The notes below the pieces were generated by a model. The model saw only the letters and a list, made by a program, of their open reading frames with translations, had not been told where the DNA came from and ran no database searches. Shown here piece after piece: positions 49,195 to 60,995 of a DNA stretch of 64,000 nucleotides; position 1 is the first letter of the stretch; every line of letters starts with the position of its first letter. The stretch is from Dipteris shenzhenensis (lineage: Eukaryota > Polypodiophyta > Polypodiopsida > Gleicheniales): the NCBI GenBank assembly GCA_047967505.1, contig CM106538.1; one strand, written 5' to 3'. A program made the translations under genes and the position numbers.

Positions 49195-52088
49195 AGAGAG
49201 AGAGAGAGATATATATATTAATGTTTGCAGGAGGCCTTGTTGGCCTATGGGACAAAGTATGGAATCAAGTAACTCATATAGACCACTGTGGGCTTGGGCA
49301 AAGGGCTCACTAAGACCCTTGCTGAGTACTAAAAAGCTATACTAGTACAAAATGGCAAAAAAGTAACAAAATAGCATGAGGGTGGAGGGTGGCATGAAAA
49401 TATCAAGTGCTCCGCTAGAGTCCCAAGTGCATGAATCGGCTCCACGTATCCAAGCTCCATGGTGGCTCTCTGATGAGATACAAAGAGCTCACGTATTTGC
49501 ATCTGTCGGGAAGTCTCGTGGTGGTGGAGGGCGTGGTCTCCTTGATCTTTGGATCTGATGGGCTATGTCAAGGGTGACGCCTCGCCTTGGTTGATCTCCC
49601 CTAAGGAGGGCTGAAATAGGTCGAACCTCAATCGTGTGTGCTTTGGTCGCATGTCGCGCTGTATACGATCTCTGTGTCCCTCGCCTAACAGTGCTGTGTC
49701 GGCTCTCCACCGATCCATATATCTCTAATGTCGGCTAGCTCCTCCTCCTCTATCCTAGAGTGCCCTGGAGCTGAGTCAAATGCATATGAATTCGTGACTT
49801 GTCTTTGCGCTCGGTCTACCTCAGTACCCTGTGGTGGGGCGGTCCCATCCTGTTGCTCGCTGATATGTCCTAGCAGTCTCCCTGTGTCGTCGCATCTCCA
49901 TCAGGTAGAGCCCAATATAGACCTAGTCCTGGAAGTGGATCAGTTGTGAGTGGGCCAAAGTTGTGCCCCTCCTGAAAAAGGTAGTGGTAGCGTCCTTGAA
50001 TCTTACAGTAGGTTGGGCAGACACATATAGAAAGTGCTCCTCTGTCTCGATCGCCCCCGTCATGCACAACTTGCAAGTCCGCTACTCTCTGGGTATGGGT
50101 GCAGCTCTCCTTGCCTCGATCCTTAGCTGATGGGACGAGACCCGCATCTGTCCGATGGCAGTCCTCAGTGCGTGTGAGACTCCTTTGTCCTCTAAATATT
50201 GAGGTCTGATGATGAGCCCATCCTCTGATACTCTCAGAAAGTGGTCATAGTAGGGCTGGGTCTTGGTGGGGAACTCCTGGTACGGCATCTAGATCTCTGT
50301 AGTCCCTCTGTCGAAGATGATAAGAGGACTATGTCATCCCGGTATAGTAGAATATGTATCATCAAGTCTGCTAGTGGTGCTCCCTCGCCTCCTTGACGGT
50401 CTATGAAAGATGTAATCTCATCAATGTAGAGCCCTGCTTTACTCCGATCGTGCTCTCAAGCCAGTCTAATAGGCCTCCTGGGACACGAACTCTCCCTCTG
50501 ACGGACTCGTATAGACTCACCACTCCCCAGATTAGAACCTCTGGAATCTGCATATCCTGTAGTCTCCTAATCATGCGGGATCGCGGGACAGTGTCGAAGG
50601 CCTTCCAAAAGTCTACAAAACAAGCGTAGACCTTTTGGCGTCTCGACCTCGCCTCCTCAATGATAGTCCTCAGGGTGAAGATGTGGTCTGCAGTGGAGTG
50701 CTGTCTCCGGAACCTGCCTACCCTAGAGCATGCTACCCACGTGCCTTTGTATGGCTGCTAATCTCCCTCTCCAGTATCAATCCATAGATCTTGGCCAGCG
50801 TCTGGCCAATCATGAGAGTGTGATAGTTCCCAGTATCCATGGGATCCCCTGCCTTGTGTATCGGTACTATATGGTGGTGGTACTCCATGAGGGTGGGAAG
50901 TCGTGACATATGGTGTGGTTGAACATCTGTGCCCTAGATATCATGGGTGATCACATGAGGAAGATCTAGATAGTCAAGGGTGATAGATCATGATGAAGAG
51001 CCAAAACTTCTTGTCCATGATCGAAATGCTCAGTCCGTAGCCCCTCATGGTCATGTGCTTTCCGGTTATGAAAGGCGGCTGAGTGCAGCCTGCACATTTT
51101 GTGCAGTGAACAAGTGGCAAGTGGTGGGCCTGGGCATAGTGGACATATCAGGTGGTGCTTGCATTGGGACATCATAAAGAGAGCATGCATAAGTGTGCCA
51201 AACACTTGGGTCTATGATGGGTGTAGGTGGCTTCCCCTCTGATAGAAGTCCCCAACCAATGGTGGGATCCCCCCCTCGAAATGAATTGATCACCTCGTTC
51301 ATTCGGTGGGTGAGGAAGGCCTGCCGCTTACGACGTGTCAGTCGTCATGAGATCCGTTGTGCCTCGGGTGATGTCCAGTGGCCAAGGGCTCGCTCACGCT
51401 CACGTGTGAGGTGAGCTCTCATCTCTTTGCACTCATCATCATACTAAGGATTCTGTGTGGCATCTTCCCTAGTGAGGCACGTGCAGATTGAGTCCGGGGG
51501 AAAGACTTGATGGTTGCGTCCATGACTACTGTGGCAAGGGTGTTTGAGGCGTGGGCGAGGTCTACAACATCTCCAAGTAGTAAGGTTGGAAGTCCCTTCG
51601 CCACGTTGCTCACATAGATGGGGTCGAGGGCATGATCAAAGTGAACCTGTACACGAGGGCGTGGGGGGACCCTCTTTGTGACTGGCATAGTGGTAGAGAT
51701 ACAAAAGGCTAAGTACGAGTGATCAGCATCGAGTGGGGGAGGGAGCACAATAAAGTCATATATCCGTGAGGTAAAGGCCAAGGGACCCACTAGGTAGTCA
51801 ATTATGATTGTCCCTCTGCCATGTGGGAAACAAGTGAGACCACCAGACGATGGCCATCTATGTAGACCATCGTAAATGATCAAATCATGAACAACAACCC
51901 CTAGCTCAAATAGATGTCCTCCATACTCTTTCACCTGTGGTGCATCTGCAGAGTGTCTCACTATACATGGCTATTAAGAGCTTCATCACAAGTGGCCTTA
52001 TGGGTGCATCGGGCTTGTGAACTCTCCAAGCTATCTCACATGTCAGGTTCACACCCATTTTGGTGAACAAAGCATTTGCATATGCCAT
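49195..52088 (-). pseudogene. LINE family C, decayed endonuclease-RT copy
   Basis: Read on the minus strand: endonuclease end (GRGTIIIDYLVGPLAF and LDADHSYLAF, about 51830-51690); RT with RRQHSTADHIFTLRTIIEEA, ACFVDFWKAFDTVPRSRMI, RVPGGLLDWLESTIGVKQG and LLYRDDIVLL, where Arg replaces Ala of the usual YADD (about 50780-50320). An internal deletion follows, then DHFLRVSEDGLIIRPQYLED, ALRTAIGQMRVSSHQLRIEA and the zinc-binding CKLCMTGAIETEEHFL (about 50260-50000). The 3' UTR ends with hairpin AGGCC-AACAA-GGCCT (49230-49244), TTAATATA and a CT tail. Several frameshifts and stops; not functional. It is the most complete family C copy here. Confidence 0.8.
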
Positions 52089-52175
52089 AGGAGTATCTTC
52101 TACTGTGAGATCTCGGACTAGACATTTAGGGCTTTACTGTTTCTCCTTTAATCCTCCTCTAGAGCATTTGGAGAG

Positions 52176-52178
<3 letters not shown>

Positions 52179-52238
<60 letters not shown>

Positions 52239-52240
52239 GG
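52179..52240. repeat. (GA)n microsatellite
   Basis: About 60 bp of GA repeat; on the minus strand it precedes the LINE copy as (CT)n. Confidence 0.95.
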
Positions 52241-54183
52241 TTTGTGTTAGCAATGGGCACAGGATAGGCATGCACTCAACCTCAACACAAACAAACAAAG
52301 AGATCAATCTACCCAACGGAACTCCAGATTTTAAGGATGACCATTATCATTGCCTCAAGGGCACTAATATGAATGATGGCTCTTTTGGGAGGTTGAACAC
52401 ATGTATTGCTCATTTACTTTTTGCAATGAGACTATAATGCCGATGGTTACATCATTGCCTTGTTATTGTAAGAGCAAGGATACCTTACTTGATTTGAAGT
52501 GATTAGTTCCATGTCTTACCAACTTTGCAAACTTACTGTTAGGTCAAGCCAACGAATCACATAGCACAAGGTAAATATTTCCCTCGGAACTCAAAAAATA
52601 AGTAGGAAGTACAGGAGCAGAGCCCCACCCTGATCTATTTTATATGTATGTGCATGTTGCTAATGCAATGTAAGGTACTATGGTGTGCAAGCTCACATGA
52701 CATGGAGTAACAAAAAGGCAGCAAAAGATATTAGAAATAGATGGAAATATAGCATGAAGGCATGGGGGAGAAATTTTGGAAAGAGCATGTGCAATAGTCC
52801 CTCTTCTTGAATTTGATCAACCACATTTCTTCTTGCACATCAAATTTCCAAAGGAGTACGTGCTTATTGCAAGTAAATACAAATTCCACAAGCTTACCAA
52901 ACTAACATAATGTCTTTGATGTATTTGAAATAGTACATAGAAGATCCTTGAGCACGTACGGGAGGTTGGCCCTTGACGTTGTTTGAAAAATTGTAGGAAA
53001 TCAAGATGTCATAAACAATTTGTCCTCACGTATCTTGAAGGCTCGAATGAGCGTCAAACCAAACAAAAGATTTTGACTATCCAATATCTATGTCTATAGA
53101 AAGATGTTGATGTTGGTGATTTTGATATAAGGTAAATGGTTTTGATATAAGGTAATTTTTAATTTTTGTGATTTTGATATAAGGTGATTGGTTTTGATTA
53201 GATAGGCAAAACATGAAAGGGTACTTTATTCTACTCAACCCTGATATATGATGTAAGCTATGGAAAACATTTATCCCCAAGACATTTTGGTTTGCTCGGA
53301 GATTCATTGAACAATTTAAAGACAAGTCGTACAATTCTAGTCTCAATAAATCCTTTTATAGGTACATATGGTTCTCTGAAATTATAGATTTGTAGCATTG
53401 CTTAGCTTGTCAATTCAAAAGGAGATATGTTGCATTTGCGAAGTTAAATTTTCAAAGAAAAATCACATTAACTAGATTTTCAGCTACATGATGATCTCAA
53501 CTTATAGATTTGGGACCCTAATAGTCTCTTCACACCCAACCTATACATTTGGGACACTTCATTTTTCTACCCCTTGTACACTATATGCACATGGCAGTGT
53601 TGTGGTTTTTCAGAGGCCCCCCCTTGAAAAAGGAGTGCCTAGGTGGGCTATCCCAGCATCCTTACCCTTGAGAAATGATAGCCTAAATGGGCGACCATGC
53701 TCTAAACTTGGTCAAGAAATTTATGCATAACTTTATAAAACAGCTATTCTGATGCATTAACCTTAATGGTGCAAATAATATGACAATTATTTAAAACATA
53801 TCTTGCCATTTGATTTGATATGCTACATGAAGCATTTGGATTTGTCAATCAAAAGATATAGGTTCTCAAATCCTGTTTTTGGAGATCAACATAGACTTTT
53901 AAAAAAGAATACCATATTCAAACATGATTGCACCATACACAGAGCACACAACACACTAGCATGACACAAGCATGCACAACACATCAAAGACAACACACAA
54001 GCCACAACTGACAAACACAAGAGGAAGCACACATAGCTTAGTTACAAGCACGTATAACCCATGTATGCATGCATGGCCAAGCACACAACAAAGCATTTAG
54101 CACACAACATAGTCAAAGTATAGAAAACACAAAGAGACACAGCCAATCGTATTACAAGCATGCAGTAGCTTGCATCAAAATTA
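52241..54183. other. sequence without recognised genes
   Basis: Contains short repeats of GATTTTGATATAAGGT (four imperfect copies, 53116-53190) and an A/C-rich stretch with many ACACAA words (53930-54160). No protein homology seen. Confidence 0.5.
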
Positions 54184-54800
54184 GAGGAAACTTTCCAGGT
54201 TGAAGAAATTCGTCAATATCACAAGTATACAATACAATTACTATCACGAATTTGGACATTACGAGAGAGATTGGAAGAAGAAGCAATACAATCAAGAAGG
54301 ATAGGACAACAACAACAGAGAAATTTTAGAGGAAGCCTGGAAGATAAAACTATCATGGACAAAATCAAATTTAACATGCAAATCCAAATGCAAGTACTTC
54401 AGGTAAATGTAGTTATAATGTCAACAATATAGAGGAAGAAAACCAGGACCATGGTATATTGAATAAAGCATTATCCCACAACACAGGTCATAAAGAATTG
54501 GCTTACAAAAATGAAATCTTTGGAAGGAACAAAGAGTGTAATATACACTACTGATAACACACCAAATCCTATTCAAGGAAAGGGCAAAGTACCCATGGAT
54601 AATTATTCACAAAAGACAACATTAATACATCATGTAATCTATATTTCAATGCTTAAAATGAATCTCTTGTTAGTTGGACAAATGATATTATTATGGAGTA
54701 ATCTTTGATGGAGATCAATGCACTATTAGAGACAAATTAAAAGGATTCCACTTTTTAGGAAAGCAATAAAAGAACTAGACTATTTAGGATGATAACTTAA
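54184..54800 (+). pseudogene. Ty1/copia remnant (gag end to pre-integrase region)
   Basis: Matches the copia at 58760-60995: SLEGTKSVIYTTDNTPNPIQ here against PLEGQKNVIYTTDNTPNPVQ there, followed by a diverged VPMDNYSQKTTLIHHVIYIS stretch. It starts in an A-rich gag tail and breaks off in the region before integrase. A very decayed relative of that family. Confidence 0.7.
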
Positions 54801-54879
54801 AAACCTAATCTACGTGCAATGATAACAGAGTATCGCCCCATGCCAATCTTAGAATTATGGCACAAAAAATATGCACAAG

Positions 54880-55215
54880 AAAATTTCACAAGCTTGATAT
54901 GGCTCGAGATTTGAGTATGGAGGGGCTTTAAGAGGCTGACATGGAAAGCATTATGTATTTTCCAATTATCAGGTAATTCAAGCCTATAAGCTAGATCATT
55001 GATTTTCTGAATTACCTTGAATGGTCCATAAAAACTTGGTGACATCTTGATTACTGGCCATTTCTTAACACTCTTCAATCTTCTTTTCTCAATCTGAAGA
55101 AGTACATAATCGCCTTCTTTAAAAACCATATGTTTTTGTTTCTTATTAGCTTGTTTCGTGTACTTCTCTTGAGCGATTGCAATGGCTTCTTGAACCTCTC
55201 TGCCAGGGAGTAGGT
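54880..55215 (-). pseudogene. Ty3/gypsy integrase C-terminus
   Basis: Minus-strand frame KYTKQANKKQKHMVFKEGDY, VLLQIEKRRL, SFYGPFKVIQKINDLAYRLE and PDNWKIHNAFHVSLLKPLH. It corresponds to the GPF/Y end of integrase seen at 6260-6490 but is a different element. The catalytic core is absent and the homology stops near 55215. Confidence 0.85.
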
Positions 55216-56411
55216 ACAGGATGCATACCTCCAAGGACCATGCAATCAAGAACCAACCTACAGAAGAGAACCTGCACGCAGGAAGGAAGTGGGTGCTGGC
55301 AACTAAAAGTCATGAGAACTAAGGAGGCATAGTGCAGGTGGATGCACCACCAAATGGACATAAGGTAGCAAACCGAAACTATGATGCCAAGAGGAATGTG
55401 CTAGGGAGGAGCTCCATGCATCTCCTATACTTGCATGGAAACATGGGTGAAAGGGGCTGCGCAAGTTTTGTTGCTCCCCTCCAATGTACTTCCAAATAGG
55501 GTGATCACCCAAGGTCGACTAATGAATGTGAGTGGAAGTGTAGCCAAAGCCAGTGGAAGACGGCAACCAGTCAGAAGGAAACTATGACGAGCATCAGCTT
55601 ACAGGTATCCATATGTATTTTTTCTATTAGTCAAGTGCAATGATAGGGGAGGAGCTAGCAAGAGAGCAAGAGAGTCATGGGAAGGCCAATACACACAGCA
55701 TCATCGCAGTAAAGCAAGAACAAACTACAATCGAATGATTATGTAGTATGAAAAGAAAAGCCAATGAAGTGTAGGGAAAATGTGATCCAACGCGGAAAGC
55801 TTAGAGAAAAAGAAGCAGATGAGAGGCCATGGTCAAAGAAGAGAAAAGGGCATGGAGGAGTGGACATGTGAGATGCAAGGAAGAGCAAGGGTCATAATGC
55901 ATCCCACTACACGGAGTAGGAGTGCTTTTGAGGTAGGCAACACCTCCTTCACATTAAGGATCTCCACATGCCTCGCGTCATAAGCCAATGAGGACCTCCA
56001 TACCAGTATCCATACAGATCTATGGTTCAAACCTATGCACACTAGAAACCATAGAGCCACAAAGGTTCCATTCATAAATCTACGGGGGTATCTTGAGGTA
56101 TTGTAGAACCATGATCAGAGCAGAAGAAGGGAGGGAGGGGGGGGTTGGGGGGAGAATTTACGTGCGTTTTGGGTTTAAGCCCCAATTATGAAAAAAAGTA
56201 TTTAAATTTTCATGAGGAATAGATAAGGAATTATCAAAGGACACTATAACACGTAGCGTTGGCACATGTGTATAATATTAGAGATGGTCAATAAAGGAAT
56301 CAGGGGTACATTTTGTGTTTATAAACGATGTCCCATGTCTCACCAGTGAAGATTTCTCAGGCATAAAAGTCTTGTGTGTGCAAATGTGTGTTTGTGTGTA
56401 TGTGAAGTAGT
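55216..56411. other. sequence without recognised genes
   Basis: An 80-codon minus frame at 55833-56075 is not recognised. A purine-rich run at 56125-56155 (GAAGAAGGGAGGGAGGGG) could be an old polypurine tract, but no LTR pair was found. Confidence 0.4.
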
Positions 56412-56500
56412 ACAAGTTGGATAGATGTGTGTGTGTGTGTGTGTGTGTGTGAAGTAGTACAAGTTGGATAGATGTGTGTGTGTGTGTGTGTGTGTTACCC
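56412..56500. repeat. (GT)n with duplicated 26-bp spacer
   Basis: GTGAAGTAGTACAAGTTGG followed by ATAGAT and a GT run occurs twice in tandem. Confidence 0.9.
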
Positions 56501-57363
56501 ATTATTGAATGAATCTAAATCTCCACTAATCCATGCTCTTAGTCAACATTTTGAAAGGCCCCTGGCAGCCATTGCTTTATCAAGACTATGTTCACATTTA
56601 CTTTATTGCTAAGGCATGCAGTAGAGTCTAGAGATAGTAGTCCTCAAGAAAAGAGAAATCCATTTAATTACTCTAGCTGCATTTCAAATCGTGAATCCAA
56701 GGAAATAATGTTTTGTCAATTATTCCCATGGTGAAAGCCATAAGATAATTCTCAAATTAAGCAAGTTGCAAGGTAGTTCACTTTCAAGTTCTTAAATTGC
56801 AAATACATATAATTATGTAAGCATGCATAACAGGGTCGAGAGCAATATATCTCTCTCTCAAGTGTATTCTTCTGCAATATCATGCCCAAGATTCTACTTG
56901 CAAATCCGATGGAGAGGTGTGCCAACTCACCTAGCACCATCACAACAAAAATGAAGGTTACCAGCTGACAACTTCTACAGCTAGCCAAAGCTTCCCGATA
57001 GCTTCGACACCTCCAACGACCAAAGAGTCGCAGCTCTATGGCTCTCTCTAACCTCTAAGGCCTGCTCAACGCCCAAAGCTCATGGGCAGTTGCCGTCTCC
57101 AAGCTCCTGCTCGCAAGCTCGACTCCTAGAGCCTCTCCACTCGGACTCCAACAGCTCACGTGCTAGTGCTCATACAATCAAAGCTCCCAGCTCCTACAAT
57201 TAGCTCCAGCATAACCTTCTCATGCATATCTCTCATGCATATCTTTGACCGACCAGCCTGAGTGGTAGCCTCGACCTCCTGCTCACGACGACGGATGCTA
57301 CATAGACGAAATCTAGAAGATTCCATCAGAATCCTTAAGATTTCAACAGGTAGACTAGGTCCC
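56501..57363. other. sequence without recognised genes
   Basis: No coding signal. The right part is rich in AGCTC words (57000-57200). Confidence 0.4.
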
Positions 57364-57960
57364 TGACATGTGGCAAAGGCTTATCATCAAAGTAACCACA
57401 CAGATTTGGGTTACACAATTGACACGTGGCAATCGACTGCCACGTTAGCAACCTTATCGAGCCATGTCATTAGGACAATCACCGACTGCCACATCACGCA
57501 AGTCCCATCAGCAGGCTACCATGTCATCAGCCTTATCTACCACATCAATGTCAGCAAGTGCCACATCACCCAAGGCCATGTCATCTGACCATGTCAGCAC
57601 TGCTAGCTCATCAACCACATCATCATTGCCACATCATCATAGCCACGTCAACATAGCCACATCATCATTGCCACATCAACTACTGCCACATCAGCATAAC
57701 CACATCACCTATGCCACATCATCTAGCCACATCATCTACCATATCATCTACGACATCATCTACCACATCATCTACCATGTCACCTTTGCTAACATCATCT
57801 ACCACATCATCAGTGCCATGTGGCACACTGACCCTCTGCAGGCACACATAGTGCTCCATAGTCACTTCATGTGACCACACCTACCACCTCATCACTGCTT
57901 CACAGGCACACCTCTTGCTAGGCATAGTGCCACATCATCACTCCATCTGACCCATAGTGA
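57364..57960. repeat. CCACATCA-rich irregular array with G-box hairpin
   Basis: About 14 CACATCA words at uneven 12-30-bp spacing (57490-57945), often as GCCACATCATC. At the left edge, ACGTGGCA-ATCGAC-TGCCACGT forms an 8-bp-arm inverted repeat containing CACGTG. Probably part of a diverged LTR or leader; no repeat-bounded unit could be closed. Confidence 0.75.
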
Positions 57961-58759
57961 CACATCGTCATTGAGCACCATTTGCACTCCTTTTGCCCCT
58001 CCGCCTAGATCAAGTCGTATCTCTTGATCCAGGAAGAATTTGAGGTTGCTCCAAAAAGGAAAGTCACTTGATTTTTCATGCTCTACGCGCTCATCACATC
58101 ACACATACATTTTGGTGCAAGTTACACTCAATTTTGAGCCTTGCCACCGACAAAACCACTTCCTACATGCACATTCGCCTCTACATTGACGCATCTGATA
58201 CAACACTTAAAAAGAATAAAAGAAAAGGAATTATTTGTTGTTCTTTCATCGATCGATGGTTGGTATAGATCTAGATCAGAGTAGACTAGATCGCCTTAGA
58301 GGGGATGCTTTGAATCTCCCCAAGTTGCCAATCTAAGCCATGCCTGAAATTCCCGACTAGTACCTACTCGAAGTCAATCCATATGCTCACATATGGTTTC
58401 ACATCATCACATTACCTCAAACTTGATTTTCATCAGTTCAGTGAGCCGATTTTAACGAGTTCACAGGCATTGCCGACTGTTCAGTGGGCAAATAGCATAT
58501 GATTTGATTTCACACACACATGCCATCATTGTAAAGCATATTCGGCTATTTCATGGCATTGTGCACATCATTTCAACCTTTAAAGCCTCTTGGCTATTCC
58601 TGGCATCATTTGCCACAAGCCTTGTAACATAGAACTGATTTTATATATTACAGTTTTATCTTCACCACCCGATAGTTCAAATTTCACTTGGCACAATCAG
58701 TGTTTTGCAGTTGATTTATACAGAGATTTTCATGACACTTTGAGTACATTTTTTGCACC
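57961..58759. other. probable leader or LTR of the copia remnant
   Basis: Non-coding, immediately upstream of a copia gag. No primer site with good match to tRNA-Met was found. Confidence 0.35.
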
Positions 58760-60995
58760 ATGTCTACGACTAGCAACCTCAATCTGGAGGCATAGAACTC
58801 CAATTACGATACATGGAAATACCGAATGGAGACCATTCTTGTACTTTAGGATAAATGGGAGTATGTTGATGGGTCTACACCTAGACCATTGGACGATCCA
58901 GCCAGCAGTAGCTCTACTCCACCTGTTGTAATAGCACTAGCAGTGGGATCTATAGCAGATCCTGCCATTGCTCGAGCTCAGGAAGAATGGGATAAGAAAG
59001 ACAAGTACACATATCATCTGATCAAGCAGAATGTGCAAGATGTCATGCTAGGATAGCTCAACACAGTCAAAATATCAAAAGAAGCATGGGATGGGTTCGC
59101 AGCTCTCTACGAGTCCAAGAACACATCTAGGATTCTCACACTGAGAAACCAAATCAACAAGAGTTTCCGCAATAGCAAAACGAAACCGGTCATGCTTATG
59201 TACTCCGGATAAAAGACTACAACAATCAACTTGCAGTAGCAGGAGAGACTATGAACCCCACATAAATGGTTCAAGTCATCCTGAATGGACTAGGAGAGGG
59301 ATACGAGAATCTAGTCCAGAGTATTGCCATACAATGATAAATTTAACATTGGAAGAACTCCATTCAGTCCTATTTGGTGAAGAACTCAAGACTCAGGCCA
59401 TTCAAGCACGTAAACGTCATTTTAATGATCAGGCATTCACAACTTTAGACAGAAGTAGAGGCAGAGGCAAAGGTAGATCATAACAAAATCAAAGTCAGCA
59501 TCAACATCAACATCATTCTTAGCAACATCAAAATCAGCAAAGAGGAAATCATTCCAATCGAGGAAGATTCCAAGGATGAGGGAATGCATCCACCAACCAT
59601 CGCAAACATTCAGTGCAACTACTGTCATACATTTGAACACTATGAAAGAGATTGCCGCAAGAAGCAGTATGATCAAGGCGGTCACAATCGAGGGAATTTT
59701 CGAGGCAGAGGAAATCATCATGGTGGACATTCTAGTCACAGTCATTTTGCAAATGAACATGGGAATATGTTTCTTGCAAATGAGGAAATGCAACAAACTG
59801 ATACAGTGTACCCAGACAGTGTACCCAGACTCTGATTTCAATCCCAAAGAGGATTTAAGCTATCAGGTCGACCAAGCAGAACAAGATCCTTGGTATATCA
59901 ACAGCGGTGCATCATCTCACATGAAAAATGAAATGGTTCATAGAGATGAATCCATTAGAAGGTCAAAAAAATGTCATCTACACAACGGACAATACACCAA
60001 ATCCAGTTCAAGGGATAGGTGTTATCCCTATGAACGATTTCACTGGTACAAAAGGATTGGTGAAAAATGTACTCTATGTTTCGAAGCTCAGCAAGAACCT
60101 CTTGTCATCAGCAGGTCAAATGACAGAACACAACTATCGAGTCATCTTCGATGGAGATGAATGCGCTATCAAAGATAAATCCAAAAGATGTCAACTAGTA
60201 GCAAAAGGTGTCAAGGAAGGACGCTTGTATAAAATGCTAGCTACAATACTAGCAGATAAGCATGCCATGTCAGCTCAACTGCAACAGATGCCACTATTTG
60301 CAAAATGGCACAAGAGATATGGTCATGCCAATTTCAAGTACTTGTTAGATCTCACGAATTAGAATATGGCAATTGGGATTCCTAAGCTATAGTTTCTTGA
60401 AAAGTTTGTGAAGCATGCTGCTTCAGCAAACAAAAGTGAACCAATTTTGGCATAGGTACCTATTGTGCACAAGGTATCCTTGATTTGATACATACAGATG
60501 TATGGGGTTATGCCCAGACCCGCAACATCAATGGTTCGCTTTACTACTTGACTTTCATCGACGACTATAGCAGATATTGTTGGGTGTACTTTCTGAAAGA
60601 GAAATTTGAAGTGTTTTCTAGATTTCAAGAATTCAAAGCCATGGTAGAAAACCAGACAGGCAGAAAGATCAAGGTCATGAGATCAGATAGAGGAGGTGAA
60701 TACATGTCTTCAACTTTCATAAACTTTTGCAAAAATCATGGCATTCAAAGACAATTCACTTGTGCAGATACTCCTAGGCAGAATGCAAGAGCTGAAAGGA
60801 AGAATGGGACTTTAGTAGTAGACAGTGCTAGAGCAATGCTTAGCGAGAAGCATCTTCCGAATCAATATTGGGTAGAAGCAATAGCCACTATGAACTACTT
60901 GCTTAATCGGCTTTCTACCAAACCGTTACAAGGTATGACTTATATGCCCACATACATGATGATCATCGCAGGAAATTGGATGCAAAGTCACACAA
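58760..60995 (+). pseudogene. Ty1/copia remnant, gag to integrase
   Basis: Gag starts MSTTSNLNLEA at 58760 and continues with SNYDTWKYRMETILVL, KISKEAWDGFAALYESK and LTLEELHSVLFGEELKTQ. The CCHC knuckle reads CNYCHTFEHYERDC at about 59617. The protease segment reads WYINSGASSHM, Asn replacing the catalytic Asp. Pre-integrase KWHKRYGHANFKYLLDL and integrase FIDDYSRYCWVYFLKEK, RSDRGGEYMSSTFINF and ARAERKNGTL follow. It breaks in the integrase-RT linker (RRKLDAKSHK) at about 60995. In-frame stops include TAG at 58793, 58847, 59054 and 59520, TAA at 59263 and 59481, and TGA at 59577. RT and RNase H are missing. Confidence 0.88.

Noticed and set aside
53930-54160. A/C-rich stretch as centromere or telomere satellite
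   Set aside because: No fixed unit; ACACAA words occur irregularly.
57464-57874. 136-codon Ser/Thr/His/Ile-rich frame
   Set aside because: Generated by the CACATCA repeat in shifting phase.
57480-57960. CRISPR-like array
   Set aside because: Repeat words are only 7-11 bp at irregular spacing in plant DNA, with no spacer regularity.
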